Source of the DNA: Altererythrobacter sp. CAU 1644
GTDB lineage: Bacteria > Pseudomonadota > Alphaproteobacteria > Sphingomonadales > Sphingomonadaceae
DNA: 64,000 nucleotides
Direction: 5' to 3'
Assembly: GCF_029623755.1 (NCBI RefSeq)
Contig: NZ_CP121106.1
Coordinates: 1,313,001 to 1,377,000 of the forward strand
Shown here: piece by piece, positions 1-8,946 of the stretch
How positions within the stretch are numbered: position 1 is the first letter of the stretch
Layout of the letters: every line of letters starts with the position of its first letter
Notes under the pieces: generated by a model
Told to the model about the DNA's origin: nothing
The model's input: only the letters and a program-made list of their open reading frames with translations
Databases searched by the model: none
Program-made: the position numbers and the translations under genes

Positions 1-1151
1 GCCCAGCCCGTAATGCCCGGCCTGACAATGTGGCGGTAGGAATAGAAAGGAATTTCGCCTTCGTGCCAAAGTGCAAGATCTGCCGCCTCCGGCCGTGGAC
101 CGATCCAGCTCATATCGCCAATCAACACGTTCCAGGCCTGCGGCAGCTCGTCAAGACGCGTCTTGCGCAGGAAACGCCCGATCTTAGTTATCCGATCATC
201 ATTATCTTTTGTCATCGCAAATTCACGCGCCGAGTTCGCGCTTGTCGATTTAGAAACAACCCGCATTGTCCTCAGTTTGACCATTCTGAAGGTTTCACCT
301 CGGAATCCGACTCTGCTTTGGAAGAAGAACGCTGGGCCGGGCGAATCCAGTCGTATGAGCATCGCGATGACACAAACCAGGGGAAGCACGATTGGGGCAA
401 ATAGCAGCACGGCGACCACATCGAACACCCGCTTTGCGTAACGGTACGGCAAGTTGGGAATCAATGACCCAAGCTCATTCTCCCTTAGATGATTAATTCG
501 GACTTCCCCTGTCAACGCCTCCTCGATCAGCCGGCAGTGATAGACCGGGATTCCTCGAAGCGCGGCCTTGGCTAAGAGTCGCTCCCATTCGGCTGAAAGG
601 TCCTGATGCAGATCGGCTACGATCGAGCCAGATATCTCATCTTCATTTATCATGCGCTCAAGCAACTGGGGGCATCCAACCTCTTCGTAGCCAGCCATTC
701 CCTTCAATCTAGTGATGGCCCCGCCGGGTACGAGAAAGTGTCGGAAATTCGAGCCGGAGTTCCGCACCTTTATGGTCACCAGATAGCTGATCAGAATGGT
801 GGCGACCGCACAGACCCCCAAGAGCGAAATCGAGTAGCCCACTCGCAGTAGGTTGTTCACCAGTATGAGGGCCGCGAAAATGGTGAGATTTACTGGAACT
901 ACGTACGAAAGGAGGCGCACCCGGGCGTAGGTTTGCAAGCGATTTAGCACATACCAGATGCAGACATTCGCGACGAATACCTCGGAAAGCGTCAGAATGG
1001 AGACAGGGTCACTGAGGGGGATCGCCCGAGCCATAGTCCATGCTGTGGCAGGCATGAGAACCCCGGCCACCACGTAAAACGCCAACTGTTCTGGGACCGA
1101 AAAATTTGGCGCCGACCTTGCGGTCGCGAGTGAAGAGGGTGTGCGATTCAT
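1..1151 (-). CDS. Initiating sugar-phosphate transferase (3' end cut by window)
   Basis: Bacterial sugar transferase (polyprenyl-phosphate glycosyl-1-phosphate transferase, WbaP/WcaJ type), which would load the first sugar phosphate onto undecaprenyl phosphate at the inner membrane. Reading the minus strand from an ATG at 1151 gives 383 uninterrupted residues that run off the left edge, so the C-terminus is missing. About four hydrophobic segments lie in residues 20-127, then a soluble linker, then the catalytic domain with its hydrophobic re-entrant helix (VFDVVAVLLFAPIVLPL). Family signatures follow: SPGPAFFFQSRVGF, KLRTM, RLDELPQ, DMSWIGPRPE and RPGITGW. It lies divergent from the wbp run and downstream of the VanZ gene on the same strand. 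The start is the first ATG; no clear ribosome site was seen. Family call is firm; the sugar is not readable. Confidence 0.9.
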   Translation of the reverse strand, partial: MNRTPSSLATARSAPNFSVPEQLAFYVVAGVLMPATAWTMARAIPLSDPVSILTLSEVFVANVCIWYVLNRLQTYARVRLLSYVVPVNLTIFAALILVNNLLRVGYSISLLGVCAVATILISYLVTIKVRNSGSNFRHFLVPGGAITRLKGMAGYEEVGCPQLLERMINEDEISGSIVADLHQDLSAEWERLLAKAALRGIPVYHCRLIEEALTGEVRINHLRENELGSLIPNLPYRYAKRVFDVVAVLLFAPIVLPLVCVIAMLIRLDSPGPAFFFQSRVGFRGETFRMVKLRTMRVVSKSTSANSAREFAMTKDNDDRITKIGRFLRKTRLDELPQAWNVLIGDMSWIGPRPEAADLALWHEGEIPFYSYRHIVRPGITGW

Positions 1152-1323
1152 TATGGGGGGCAAACCTGCAAGATTGAGGCTCAGTTACCTTCAACTCTTC
1201 GCTGACTATAGGCAATTCCCCATAATCACAACACTATGGCGCTGAGGCAAAAAACGGAGGGCAAGAACCGTGGCCTTCTGAGGTTCCTTGTGATGAACGA
1301 CCCGCAAAATTCGAACGACGACT

Positions 1324-1719
1324 CTAATCGGGGTTGCGAAGGCCTTCCCTCGCACTCTCGCGCCTGCTCTTCTCCGTTCCGACCAGCTTGAGCCGCCTCA
1401 AACTGGAGATTAGGAGAAGCGTTCCTCCTGCGGCAAGGAAATCGACCAAAACGTCAGCGGCGCTTGGATCGCGTTCGATTCCGGGTAGCGATTGCACCCC
1501 TTCAATCGCCACACCTACAAGACCTAACCAAAGAAAGATCTTCCAGCTACTGGCACGAGGGTAAGCGCCTAGAGCGAGAAGCGTGAAGGTCACGAAGGCC
1601 AGCGCGTGTTGGGCCTTGTCCGACAATTGATCGGGTATCATGGGCGGTTGAGGAACTACCGATAGAAAAAACGTCAGCGCAAGTCCGACAAATAATGCAA
1701 TGCGAAAGAAAAATATCAT
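1324..1719 (-). CDS. VanZ-like membrane protein
   Basis: Small VanZ-family integral membrane protein of 131 residues if started at 1719 (an ATG at 1797 would add 26 residues). The first residues MIFFFRIALFVGLAL form a membrane segment. A second region carries the usual VanZ features: DKAQHALAFVTFTLLALG, then an IEGVQ turn, then DVLVDFLAAGGTLLLI. The function of this family is poorly known; members often sit in surface polysaccharide loci. The shorter start is preferred because the 26 extra residues are not hydrophobic and a perfect palindrome (1737-1756) sits just upstream of 1719. It is read in the same direction as the sugar transferase, with 172 bases between them. Confidence 0.75.
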   Translation of the reverse strand: MIFFFRIALFVGLALTFFLSVVPQPPMIPDQLSDKAQHALAFVTFTLLALGAYPRASSWKIFLWLGLVGVAIEGVQSLPGIERDPSAADVLVDFLAAGGTLLLISSLRRLKLVGTEKSRRESAREGLRNPD

Positions 1720-1736
1720 CAATTGACCCAAATTTC

Positions 1737-1756
1737 TGAAATAATGACTTATTTCA
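1737..1756. repeat. Perfect 8-bp inverted repeat upstream of the VanZ gene
   Basis: Arms TGAAATAA and TTATTTCA flank a 4-base spacer TGAC. It lies 17 bases upstream of the preferred VanZ start in an A+T-rich stretch. It could be an operator or a 5' hairpin. It is not followed by a T run, so it is unlikely to be a terminator. Confidence 0.5.
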
Positions 1757-2344
1757 ACTTTATAGAAATTCTTCCACGCAGAGTTAAGCGCATGCAAGTT
1801 CTTGGCCTATCGAGATACTCCATCCGTCCCGCGGCGATGCGTCAAGAAATCTCAGGATGGCATATATCTCACTGGTCTAAGGCGATCTTCCAGCACTTTT
1901 TTCGTTCTACAAGGAGAGTGGCTAGGCGTATGGAGGTGAAACTTAACAATAGACTTTGCTGTTGATCGAGTTGCTGCTAGCGCCGGGCGCTCACAAGTAC
2001 CCACCATCTACTATCGGCAGAAAAGAACATGTCTCCCTGGCTGGTCGCCACCTGCGCTCGCGGGGCGTTAAGCTCATCCATGCTACGAGCATCACGCCTT
2101 AGCTTATTTCTTGAAGTTGATGCACAGTTTCTGAACTCGGCAGGCTTTCGTTTAACCGACAGCCTTTCCGTGATCCTTTCAGGTGTGGGATATAAGCTAA
2201 CCACAGAACCGCGGTAAGCGCGTTTCGGGATTAACGGCGCCCCCGGAAGTGTTAGGCATCACGCGAGGATTTCACCCCGCCATTCTTGAGTACCGCCAGG
2301 TCAGCGCAAACATTGAAAGCCCATCAAGCGGGCCAACCGAATGA
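1757..2344. other. Divergent intergenic region, no gene seen
   Basis: About 590 bases between the minus-strand VanZ gene and the plus-strand wbp run. Short open frames on both strands (for example 1977-2204 minus and 2029-2217 plus) lack ribosome sites and family-like sequence. The region presumably carries the promoters of both directions, but no convincing -35/-10 pair could be assigned by eye. Confidence 0.5.
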
Positions 2345-3673
2345 ATGAGTAACCGAATGTCTGAAAACCAACTGTCCTCCCTCGCTAAGAAATTCTCCGA
2401 TCGCTCGGCCGTCATTGGCGTGTTTGGAATGGGGTATGTTGGCCAGCCATTGGCGTTGCTGTTTGCAGCAAGCGGCTTCAAGGTCATCGGGTTCGATGTC
2501 GATGAGCAGAAGGTCGAATCACTTAATTCTGGGCACTCCGATATCGAGCATATCCCAGACGAAACGGTGGCAAAAGCTGTTCGCGAAGGGATGGCCTGTA
2601 CCACCGACTTTTCGAAAGCCGCTGAAGCAGACGCTTTGATCATGTGTGTTCCCACGCCGCTGAACAAATATCGCGAGCCTGATTTGCAGTTCGTAACAGC
2701 CACGATTGATGCCATCGTCCCATATTTGAGAGCCGGTCAAGTGGTGTCCTTGGAGAGTACAACATATCCCGGCACAACTGATGAAGAATTGCTGCCAAGA
2801 ATCGAATCACAAGGATTCGCTGTGGGCCAGGACATTTTTCTGGTCTATTCGCCTGAGCGAGAGGATCCCGGAAACGCCCATTTCTCGACGCGCACAATTC
2901 CCAAGGTGGTGGGCGGTCACACGGCAGACTGTCTTGAAGTCGGCATGGGCCTTTACAGCCCCATAATCGATCGCGTCGTTCCTGTGAGTTCCACCCGTGC
3001 AGCAGAGATGACCAAGCTGCTCGAGAACATTCATAGGGCTGTAAACATCGGCCTAGTCAACGAAATGAAGGTCGTTGCCGACAAGATGGGAATCAACATC
3101 CGTGAGGTTATTGACGCTGCAGCGACGAAGCCCTTCGGGTTCGTCCCCTATTACCCTGGCCCAGGTCTTGGGGGGCATTGCATACCGATCGATCCCTTCT
3201 ACCTGACTTGGAAGGCGCGTGAGTTCGGCCTAAGCACCCGCTTCATCGAGCTGGCGGGAGAGGTCAATGGGGCTATGCCTGATTATGTCGTCGGCAAGGT
3301 CAAGTCGGCGCTCAATGATCGGTTCAAGTCGGTTCGAGGTTCAAACATCCTCGTGCTCGGTATCGCTTACAAGCCCAATGTCGACGACGTGCGGGAGTCA
3401 CCTTCCGTATTCATAATGGAGAGGCTGCGCGATCTTGGCGCAGAGATCGCATACTCGGATCCACATGTCGCGACATTCCCGAGGATGCGCGAACATCATT
3501 TCGAGCTTTCTAGCATCCAGCTCACACCTGAGTCAGTAAGCCGGTTTGATTGCGTTTTGTTGGCAACCGATCATGACAAATTCGATTACGAGATGATTGC
3601 TCGCGAGGCGGACCTCATCGTGGATTCTCGAGGCCGCTTCGATGCTGCCAATGAGCATGTAGTAGCCGCATGA
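2345..3673 (+). CDS. wbpA: UDP-N-acetylglucosamine 6-dehydrogenase, WbpA type
   Basis: Nucleotide-sugar dehydrogenase (442 aa, normal for the family) oxidising C6 of UDP-GlcNAc to UDP-GlcNAcA with NAD+. The N-terminal Rossmann motif [13 protein letters not shown] is near residue 26, the family stretch [14 protein letters not shown] near residue 100, and the active site [16 protein letters not shown] places the nucleophile at Cys279. The C-terminal domain has [17 protein letters not shown]. It is first of four genes with ATGA overlaps (wbpA-wbpB-wbpD) and a 1-base gap to wbpE, which is the pathway order. WecC (ManNAc dehydrogenase) is the nearest alternative; the wbpB-D-E neighbours argue for the WbpA role. 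A second ATG at 2357 is possible. Confidence 0.88.
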   Translation: MSNRMSENQLSSLAKKFSDRSAVIGVFGMGYVGQPLALLFAASGFKVIGFDVDEQKVESLNSGHSDIEHIPDETVAKAVREGMACTTDFSKAAEADALIMCVPTPLNKYREPDLQFVTATIDAIVPYLRAGQVVSLESTTYPGTTDEELLPRIESQGFAVGQDIFLVYSPEREDPGNAHFSTRTIPKVVGGHTADCLEVGMGLYSPIIDRVVPVSSTRAAEMTKLLENIHRAVNIGLVNEMKVVADKMGINIREVIDAAATKPFGFVPYYPGPGLGGHCIPIDPFYLTWKAREFGLSTRFIELAGEVNGAMPDYVVGKVKSALNDRFKSVRGSNILVLGIAYKPNVDDVRESPSVFIMERLRDLGAEIAYSDPHVATFPRMREHHFELSSIQLTPESVSRFDCVLLATDHDKFDYEMIAREADLIVDSRGRFDAANEHVVAA

Positions 3674-4671
3674 AATCGGCTGATCATATACGGGTAGCGC
3701 AGGTCGGCTGCGGCTACTGGGGTAAGAACCTCGTCCGCAACTTTTCGGAACTTGGTGTTCTGGCTTCGGTGACGGATCGTGAGGCGGCGGTCCAGGCGGC
3801 GATGTCGGCGGATTTTCGCGTTGCGGGCCTATCTTGGGCGGAAGTCTTGCGCGCGCCCGAGATCGATGCAGTTTCTCTCGCAACGCCGGCAGGCGAGCAT
3901 GCGAGCATGGCCGCTGAAGCTATTGCAGCAGGCAAACATGTCTTTGTTGAAAAGCCACTGGCGCTCTGCTCGAGGGAGGCCGAGCGCCTCATTGAGCAAG
4001 CGAGGCTTGCCGGTCGTATTCTTATGGTCGGGCACCTCTTACAGTATCATCCGATCTTTCTTCGCCTAAAACAGATGGTCGATGAGGGCGCATTGGGGGT
4101 GATCAATTACATTTTTTCGAACCGAATGAGTCTGGGCAAATTTCGTACCGAGGAGAATGTCCTGTGGTCCTTTGCCCCACACGACGTCTCAATGATCCTG
4201 TCCGTTTTGGGTGAAGAGCCCGAAATTGTCACAGCTCAAGGGGCTGCCTTCGTTTCGCCCGGAATTGCCGACTGGGTCACGATGCAGATGGCTTTTCCCG
4301 GTGGCGCCCGAGGGCACGTCCAGGTGAGTTGGGCATCGCCCTATAAAGAGCAGCGTCTTGTGGTCCTGGGAGACGGTGGCATGGCGGTGTTTGATGATGC
4401 TGAAACCGACTGGGGTCGGAAGCTGGCTCTTTACAGGCATCGAATCGACAAAAGTGGTCCAGTCCCGACGCCGTTGAAGAGTGAAGTCGAGTTCTTGGAA
4501 GTGGAGCGCGATGAGCCGCTCAAGGCGGAATGTCGGCATTTCATTGAGGCAATCGCTACAAAATCCCCTCCTCAAACCGATGGCAACGAAGGCCTTCGTG
4601 TGCTGAAAGTACTCGAGCGGGGAGAAGCCGCCCTGCGCATGTCGCTCGATCAAGAAGGCGTGGAATCATGA
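3670..4671 (+). CDS. wbpB: Gfo/Idh/MocA oxidoreductase, WbpB type
   Basis: NAD-dependent sugar oxidoreductase of 333 aa, expected to oxidise C3 of UDP-GlcNAcA to the 3-keto intermediate in the cytoplasm. The N-terminal nucleotide fold has [14 protein letters not shown]; the family motif EKPLA lies near residue 97, followed by GHLLQYHP. The C-terminal beta-sheet domain binds the sugar. It overlaps the end of wbpA by 4 bases (ATGA) and is followed by the acetyltransferase with the same overlap, so translational coupling is likely. The role is taken from the wbpA-B-D-E arrangement; the fold itself does not fix the substrate. Confidence 0.85.
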   Translation: MKSADHIRVAQVGCGYWGKNLVRNFSELGVLASVTDREAAVQAAMSADFRVAGLSWAEVLRAPEIDAVSLATPAGEHASMAAEAIAAGKHVFVEKPLALCSREAERLIEQARLAGRILMVGHLLQYHPIFLRLKQMVDEGALGVINYIFSNRMSLGKFRTEENVLWSFAPHDVSMILSVLGEEPEIVTAQGAAFVSPGIADWVTMQMAFPGGARGHVQVSWASPYKEQRLVVLGDGGMAVFDDAETDWGRKLALYRHRIDKSGPVPTPLKSEVEFLEVERDEPLKAECRHFIEAIATKSPPQTDGNEGLRVLKVLERGEAALRMSLDQEGVES

Positions 4672-5252
4672 GCTCGGATGCTAACTTCTTCGTGCACGAA
4701 AGCGCTTACGTCGATCTACCAAGCTCGATCGGCGAAGGGTCGAAGATCTGGCACTTTGCCCACGTGCTGCCAAACACGGTTATCGGTCGAAACTGTGTGT
4801 TGGGCCAGAATGTCGTGGTTGGTCCCAACGTGCGCATAGGCGATAATTGCAAGATTCAGAACAATGTTTCGCTATACAAGGGGGTCGAGTTGGAAGACGG
4901 AGTCTTCTGTGGGCCCTCTTGCGTATTTACGAATGTTCTGACTCCTCGGGCTGAGGTGGAACGAAAAGACGAATTCAAGCCCACTCTAGTTGGTCGGGGC
5001 GCTACCATCGGTGCAAACTCGACTGTCGTCTGCGGTAATCGCATTGGCTCCTACGCCATGGTCGCAGCAGGCGCGGTCGTCACGCGAGACGTTCCCGCCC
5101 ATGCATTGGTAGCCGGAGTGCCGGCGCGGCCGATTGGCTGGGTATCGCGCAACGGCGAGCGGCTCGATGATCGGTTGGTTTGCCCGCGCACTGGTGAGAA
5201 GTACGAAATCGATCCCGAGGGTGGCGGTCTTCGGTTGAAGCAGGATATCTAG
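4668..5252 (+). CDS. wbpD: UDP-3-amino-sugar N-acetyltransferase, WbpD type
   Basis: Left-handed beta-helix acetyltransferase (194 aa). Hexapeptide repeats run through most of the protein (IGEGSKIWHFAHVLPNTVIG, then NCVLGQNVVVGPNVRIGDN). The stretch NVLTPRAEVERKDEF near residue 90 and the GVPARPIGWVSRNGERL tail are typical of the WbpD/WlbB group. It should acetylate the 3-amino group made by WbpE, giving UDP-GlcNAc3NAcA from acetyl-CoA. It overlaps wbpB by 4 bases. The C-terminal part after residue 165 (CPRTGEKYEID) is the short tail often seen in the group. Confidence 0.85.
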   Translation: MSSDANFFVHESAYVDLPSSIGEGSKIWHFAHVLPNTVIGRNCVLGQNVVVGPNVRIGDNCKIQNNVSLYKGVELEDGVFCGPSCVFTNVLTPRAEVERKDEFKPTLVGRGATIGANSTVVCGNRIGSYAMVAAGAVVTRDVPAHALVAGVPARPIGWVSRNGERLDDRLVCPRTGEKYEIDPEGGGLRLKQDI

Positions 5253-5253
5253 C

Positions 5254-6375
5254 ATGGAATTCATAGACCTGGGCGCGCAACAAGCGCGGATCAAAGATCG
5301 GCTCGAACACCGCATCCAGCAGGTACTCGCGCATGGCAACTACATCATGGGTCCTGAGGTCCGAGAGCTGGAAACTGGCTTAGCGTCATTCTGCGGGGCG
5401 ACGCATGCCCTCGGTTGTGCCAATGGCACCGACGCGCTTCAGCTTGCTCTCATGGCGCTCGGCGTCGGCGTCGGCGATGCCGTATTCTGTCCGACATTTA
5501 CTTTTGCTTCCACAGCCGAGGTCGTCCCGCCGACTGGCGCCACGCCGATCATGGTCGATGTTCAACCCGACAGTTATAACATCGATGTAGAAAGCCTAGC
5601 GCGCGCGATCGAACACGCGCGCACCCTTGGGCTTCGGCCCGCGGGGATAATTCCGGTCGACCTCTTCGGCCTACCGGCCGACTATGACGCCATCGAGGCG
5701 ATTGCGTCGAGCGAAGGTATGTGGGTGATCGCCGATAGCGCTCAGGGCTTTGGCGCCACCTATCGTGGTCGGGTTACCGGCTCGATCGGCACATTGGCGA
5801 CCACTTCATTCTTTCCTGCAAAGCCCCTCGGTTGCTACGGAGATGGAGGCGCCGTTTTTACCGGTGACGACGAACTTGCCCAGCTCATTCGGTCTCTCCG
5901 TGTGCACGGCAAGGGGAGTCACAAGTATGACAATGAGCGGATTGGGCTCAATTCCCGTCTCGATACGCTGCAAGCGGCGGTCCTACTTGAGAAGCTGGCT
6001 GTCTATGCGGACGAGATTGAAGCGCGCCAGCATGTAGCTGCCCGATATGCTCACGGCATCGGTGACGCTTTGATTACCCCCAGCGTTCCGGATGACTGCA
6101 AATCGGTTTGGGCTCAGTACACGGTCCGGACTCGCCCTGGCCAAAGTCGGGAATCAATCATGGCGAAACTCAAGGATTCAGGCATCCCCACTGCCGTCTA
6201 TTATCCTCGTCCGTTGCATCAGCAGACCGCCTATCGGGATTTCCCGTCGGATCCAACTGGTCTGCCGGTGGCCGAGTCATTAGCGCAAGAAGTGTTCAGC
6301 CTACCGATGCATCCTTACCTTGATCATCAAACACAGGATCGGGTTATCGAGGCAGTCGTGAAATGCACGTCCTAA
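5254..6375 (+). CDS. wbpE: DegT/DnrJ/EryC1 sugar aminotransferase, WbpE type
   Basis: PLP-dependent aminotransferase of 373 aa, expected to transaminate C3 of the 3-keto UDP-GlcNAcA made by WbpB, using glutamate. The start MEFIDLGAQQARIKDRL and GPEVRELE are characteristic; CANGTDALQLAL near residue 57 binds the cofactor phosphate; DSAQGFGATYRGR contains the cofactor-contacting Asp, and FFPAKPLG places the Schiff-base lysine at Lys190. It starts 1 base after the wbpD stop, and its last codons overlap the next glycosyltransferase by 13 bases. Confidence 0.88.
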   Translation: MEFIDLGAQQARIKDRLEHRIQQVLAHGNYIMGPEVRELETGLASFCGATHALGCANGTDALQLALMALGVGVGDAVFCPTFTFASTAEVVPPTGATPIMVDVQPDSYNIDVESLARAIEHARTLGLRPAGIIPVDLFGLPADYDAIEAIASSEGMWVIADSAQGFGATYRGRVTGSIGTLATTSFFPAKPLGCYGDGGAVFTGDDELAQLIRSLRVHGKGSHKYDNERIGLNSRLDTLQAAVLLEKLAVYADEIEARQHVAARYAHGIGDALITPSVPDDCKSVWAQYTVRTRPGQSRESIMAKLKDSGIPTAVYYPRPLHQQTAYRDFPSDPTGLPVAESLAQEVFSLPMHPYLDHQTQDRVIEAVVKCTS

Positions 6376-7517
6376 TCCTGCCTAGTTGGTACCCAAGGTT
6401 CGAAGGAGACGCAGAAGGGAGCTTCTTTCGAGATCAGGCTCAGGGACTGGCAGAACTCGGCCTGCAGGTTGGTGTGGCGTTTGCGGACCTGCGCGGGCCA
6501 CGCCAAGTTCGACGCGGCACAACTGGCGGAGTCACCATTCGGATGGATGGCATAATTCAGGAAGTGCGCTCCCACGGCTTCAATTGGTTTCCCAGGATTT
6601 ACCCTGGGTTTGAGCGCCTTTGGCTGCGCCATATCTCTATCGCCGTGAATGAGTACGTTACGCGATTTGGTCACCCTGATATTGTGCACGCTCACAGCAT
6701 GGAACCGGCTGCGGTCGCTGCGGAAAAGATTTCTCGGGAATTTGGCATACCTTTCGTAACAACCGAGCATTCAACCGCGCATATCCTTCGTCCCGTGTCA
6801 TCTTCGAAACGCAGTAAATTCAAGAGATTGGCAGCAAGAAGCTCTTCGAACCTGGCTGTTTCTGAAATGTTCGCTGAAGCGCTCAATGAGTCATATGGTG
6901 GCAACTGGCACTATCAACCCAATATTGTAGCGTCTCGCTTCTTTACTGCTCCGCTCGTACGCCGCGAGGGGGCAACAACGCGGCTAGTAACAGTTGGATA
7001 TCTCACTCGCCGAAAGCGCGTAGACCTGATTATTGAAGCGGTCGCATTCCTTCGCAAGCGGGGATTTGACGTCGCCCTGACTATCGTGGGCGACGGGCCG
7101 GAGCGAGGTGCGTTGACCGAACTCGTCAAGGGTTTGGGGGTGCTGGAGCATGTGGAGTTCGTAGGCCAAGTTTCGATTTTTGACATGCCAACTGCAATGT
7201 CCAGAGGTCATATCCTCGTCTCTGCAAGCGAATTTGAGACCTTCGGTGTGACGCTGATCGAGGGGATGGCGCTAGGAATGCCGATTGTAGCAACCCGCTC
7301 GGGTGGGCCGAATTCCATAGTCAAACCGAATCTGGGCAGGCTGGTTGACGAATGGAGCGTGGAGGCCTTGGCCGAAGCGATTGCGGCCGTGGTTGTTGAT
7401 TTTGCCGACTATCCCGCGAAGGAAATCCGCGACGAGTGCGCCTCTGTCTACTCCACTCCCGTGGTCTGCGCCGCTCTAGATGCCATTTATCAGCGAGCTT
7501 GCGGCGATGCGCGCTGA
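6363..7517 (+). CDS. Glycosyltransferase family 4
   Basis: GT-B fold retaining glycosyltransferase (384 aa), expected to act on the lipid-linked repeat unit at the cytoplasmic face. The N-terminal acceptor domain starts MHVLILPSWYPRFEGDAEGSFFRDQA. The C-terminal nucleotide-sugar domain has TVGYLTRRKRVDLIIEAV, VGDGPERGAL and the EX7E-like region FETFGVTLIEGMALGMPIVAT. Donor and linkage cannot be read from sequence. It overlaps both neighbours (wbpE by 13 bases, the flippase frame by up to 38), so it is part of the same transcript. Confidence 0.85.
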   Translation: MHVLILPSWYPRFEGDAEGSFFRDQAQGLAELGLQVGVAFADLRGPRQVRRGTTGGVTIRMDGIIQEVRSHGFNWFPRIYPGFERLWLRHISIAVNEYVTRFGHPDIVHAHSMEPAAVAAEKISREFGIPFVTTEHSTAHILRPVSSSKRSKFKRLAARSSSNLAVSEMFAEALNESYGGNWHYQPNIVASRFFTAPLVRREGATTRLVTVGYLTRRKRVDLIIEAVAFLRKRGFDVALTIVGDGPERGALTELVKGLGVLEHVEFVGQVSIFDMPTAMSRGHILVSASEFETFGVTLIEGMALGMPIVATRSGGPNSIVKPNLGRLVDEWSVEALAEAIAAVVVDFADYPAKEIRDECASVYSTPVVCAALDAIYQRACGDAR

Positions 7518-8946
7518 AAGCCGCGCCGGCAGAGTGATGCTTCTTTCGTGCGGACCGGTGGCATCTGCTGTCTTCAGCACGGGCCTTGTCTTTCTCATCT
7601 CTTGGAATTTCAAGCCGGAGATTCTTGGCTCAATTGCGATCCTCGAACTTACGGCAGTCTTCTTTACCATGGCCCTAACATTTGGTTGCGATCAGGCCTA
7701 CGTGCGTGAATTCGCTAGCGAAAAAGACAAGGCCGCGCTCCTCGCGAATGCATTTCGTGTTCCGACATTTGCCACTGTGGCAGCCGTTGCACTTCTTCTA
7801 GTTTTTCTCTTGATTTGGGAAATAGAGATTATTCCCCAAGCTGGCATTGCAGGAACAATTCTTGCTGTTGGGTATGCTGCCGGAGCATTGATCATTCGGT
7901 TGCTCTCAACAGTGTTACGAATGAGCGAGCGACTACTTGCACTAGCTGTTCTGCAAGCGACGCAAAGGGTCGTCACACTCGTTCTTGTGACGGCAGTAGT
8001 GGTTCTGACTGATGTACGTCAACTAATGATCGTGTTATCATGCTATCTCCTAGCCGTATTAGTCTCTGTGGCTCTTCATATTTTCGCCTTAAGGGGTGAG
8101 TTGATTGAGGCTTCGCGACGCCAATTCCATTGGGAAGGCGCAGAGCGCCTGTTACGCTTCGGTATCCCCGCAGGACTCGCCGCAATCCTTTACGCATTAC
8201 TGGCCTCGTCAGACCGCCTCGCCTTGGCATTCTGGGGCAGCGTTCGAGATTTGGGGATCTACATGGTCGCGCAGAGCATCGCTGCGATACTCACGATATT
8301 CACATCCATCTTTGCCATTATCTGGGCTCCATTCGTTTACCAATCTGTCGCTCGTGAGAAGGATGAGTCGAGCTACACTCCGTATGTGGAAGCCATAGTC
8401 TTCGCGAGTTTTGCCTGTGCCGGCACCATCTCGGCCCTCGCATGGTTTCTTCCCATTCTATTCCCCGCTGATTACGATCAGTTGGCTAGATACGTCCCGG
8501 CCTGTATGGCTTTGCCGCTCTTTTACCTGCTCGCCGAGACCTACGGCGTTGGCCTGGGTGTTTCACGGAGAATGGATGTGGCTTTCACAATCAGCGGGGG
8601 TGGAGCGGCAGTAGCGCTTGCGCTAAGTTTCTTGCTCGTACCGCAGTTTGGCGTTGCAGGAGCAGCTCTCGGTATTCTTCTAGGCTCGCTCGTCTTTCTG
8701 ATCGGTCGAGCTGAGCTGGCTGCGCGGATCTGGTATCGACTGCCGAGTCAAAAGATGTATTTCGCCGTGACGCTTTTTACCTTGGGGGCGGCGCTCTCCT
8801 TGGCGTTGGGAAGCGTCTTTCAGACGTGGCTAATGATGTATTGGGTTGGGTTCCTTATCGCGCTGTTCGCAATGTTTCGTGCCAGACTGCTCTTGGTTAG
8901 CAGTTTGGCAAGGCAGGCATACTTGCAGTTGAGCGGCCCCAAATAA
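7480..8946 (+). CDS. wzx: Polysaccharide flippase (Wzx-like)
   Basis: Multi-pass membrane protein of up to 488 aa from the MATE/polysaccharide transport superfamily, which would flip the undecaprenyl-linked repeat unit across the inner membrane. About twelve to fourteen hydrophobic segments are spread along its length, beginning with VMLLSCGPVASAVFSTGLVFLIS. The pattern DRLALAFWGSVRDLGIYMVAQSIA in the middle is typical of Wzx proteins. The first ATG lies 38 bases inside the upstream glycosyltransferase; an ATG at 7507 is an equally reasonable start. It ends TAATG, sharing one base with the polymerase start. Confidence 0.82.
   Translation: MPFISELAAMRAESRAGRVMLLSCGPVASAVFSTGLVFLISWNFKPEILGSIAILELTAVFFTMALTFGCDQAYVREFASEKDKAALLANAFRVPTFATVAAVALLLVFLLIWEIEIIPQAGIAGTILAVGYAAGALIIRLLSTVLRMSERLLALAVLQATQRVVTLVLVTAVVVLTDVRQLMIVLSCYLLAVLVSVALHIFALRGELIEASRRQFHWEGAERLLRFGIPAGLAAILYALLASSDRLALAFWGSVRDLGIYMVAQSIAAILTIFTSIFAIIWAPFVYQSVAREKDESSYTPYVEAIVFASFACAGTISALAWFLPILFPADYDQLARYVPACMALPLFYLLAETYGVGLGVSRRMDVAFTISGGGAAVALALSFLLVPQFGVAGAALGILLGSLVFLIGRAELAARIWYRLPSQKMYFAVTLFTLGAALSLALGSVFQTWLMMYWVGFLIALFAMFRARLLLVSSLARQAYLQLSGPK

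Noticed and set aside
606..851. Plus-strand frames over the first 1.1 kb
   Set aside because: They are shadows of the minus-strand sugar transferase, whose motifs are unmistakable.
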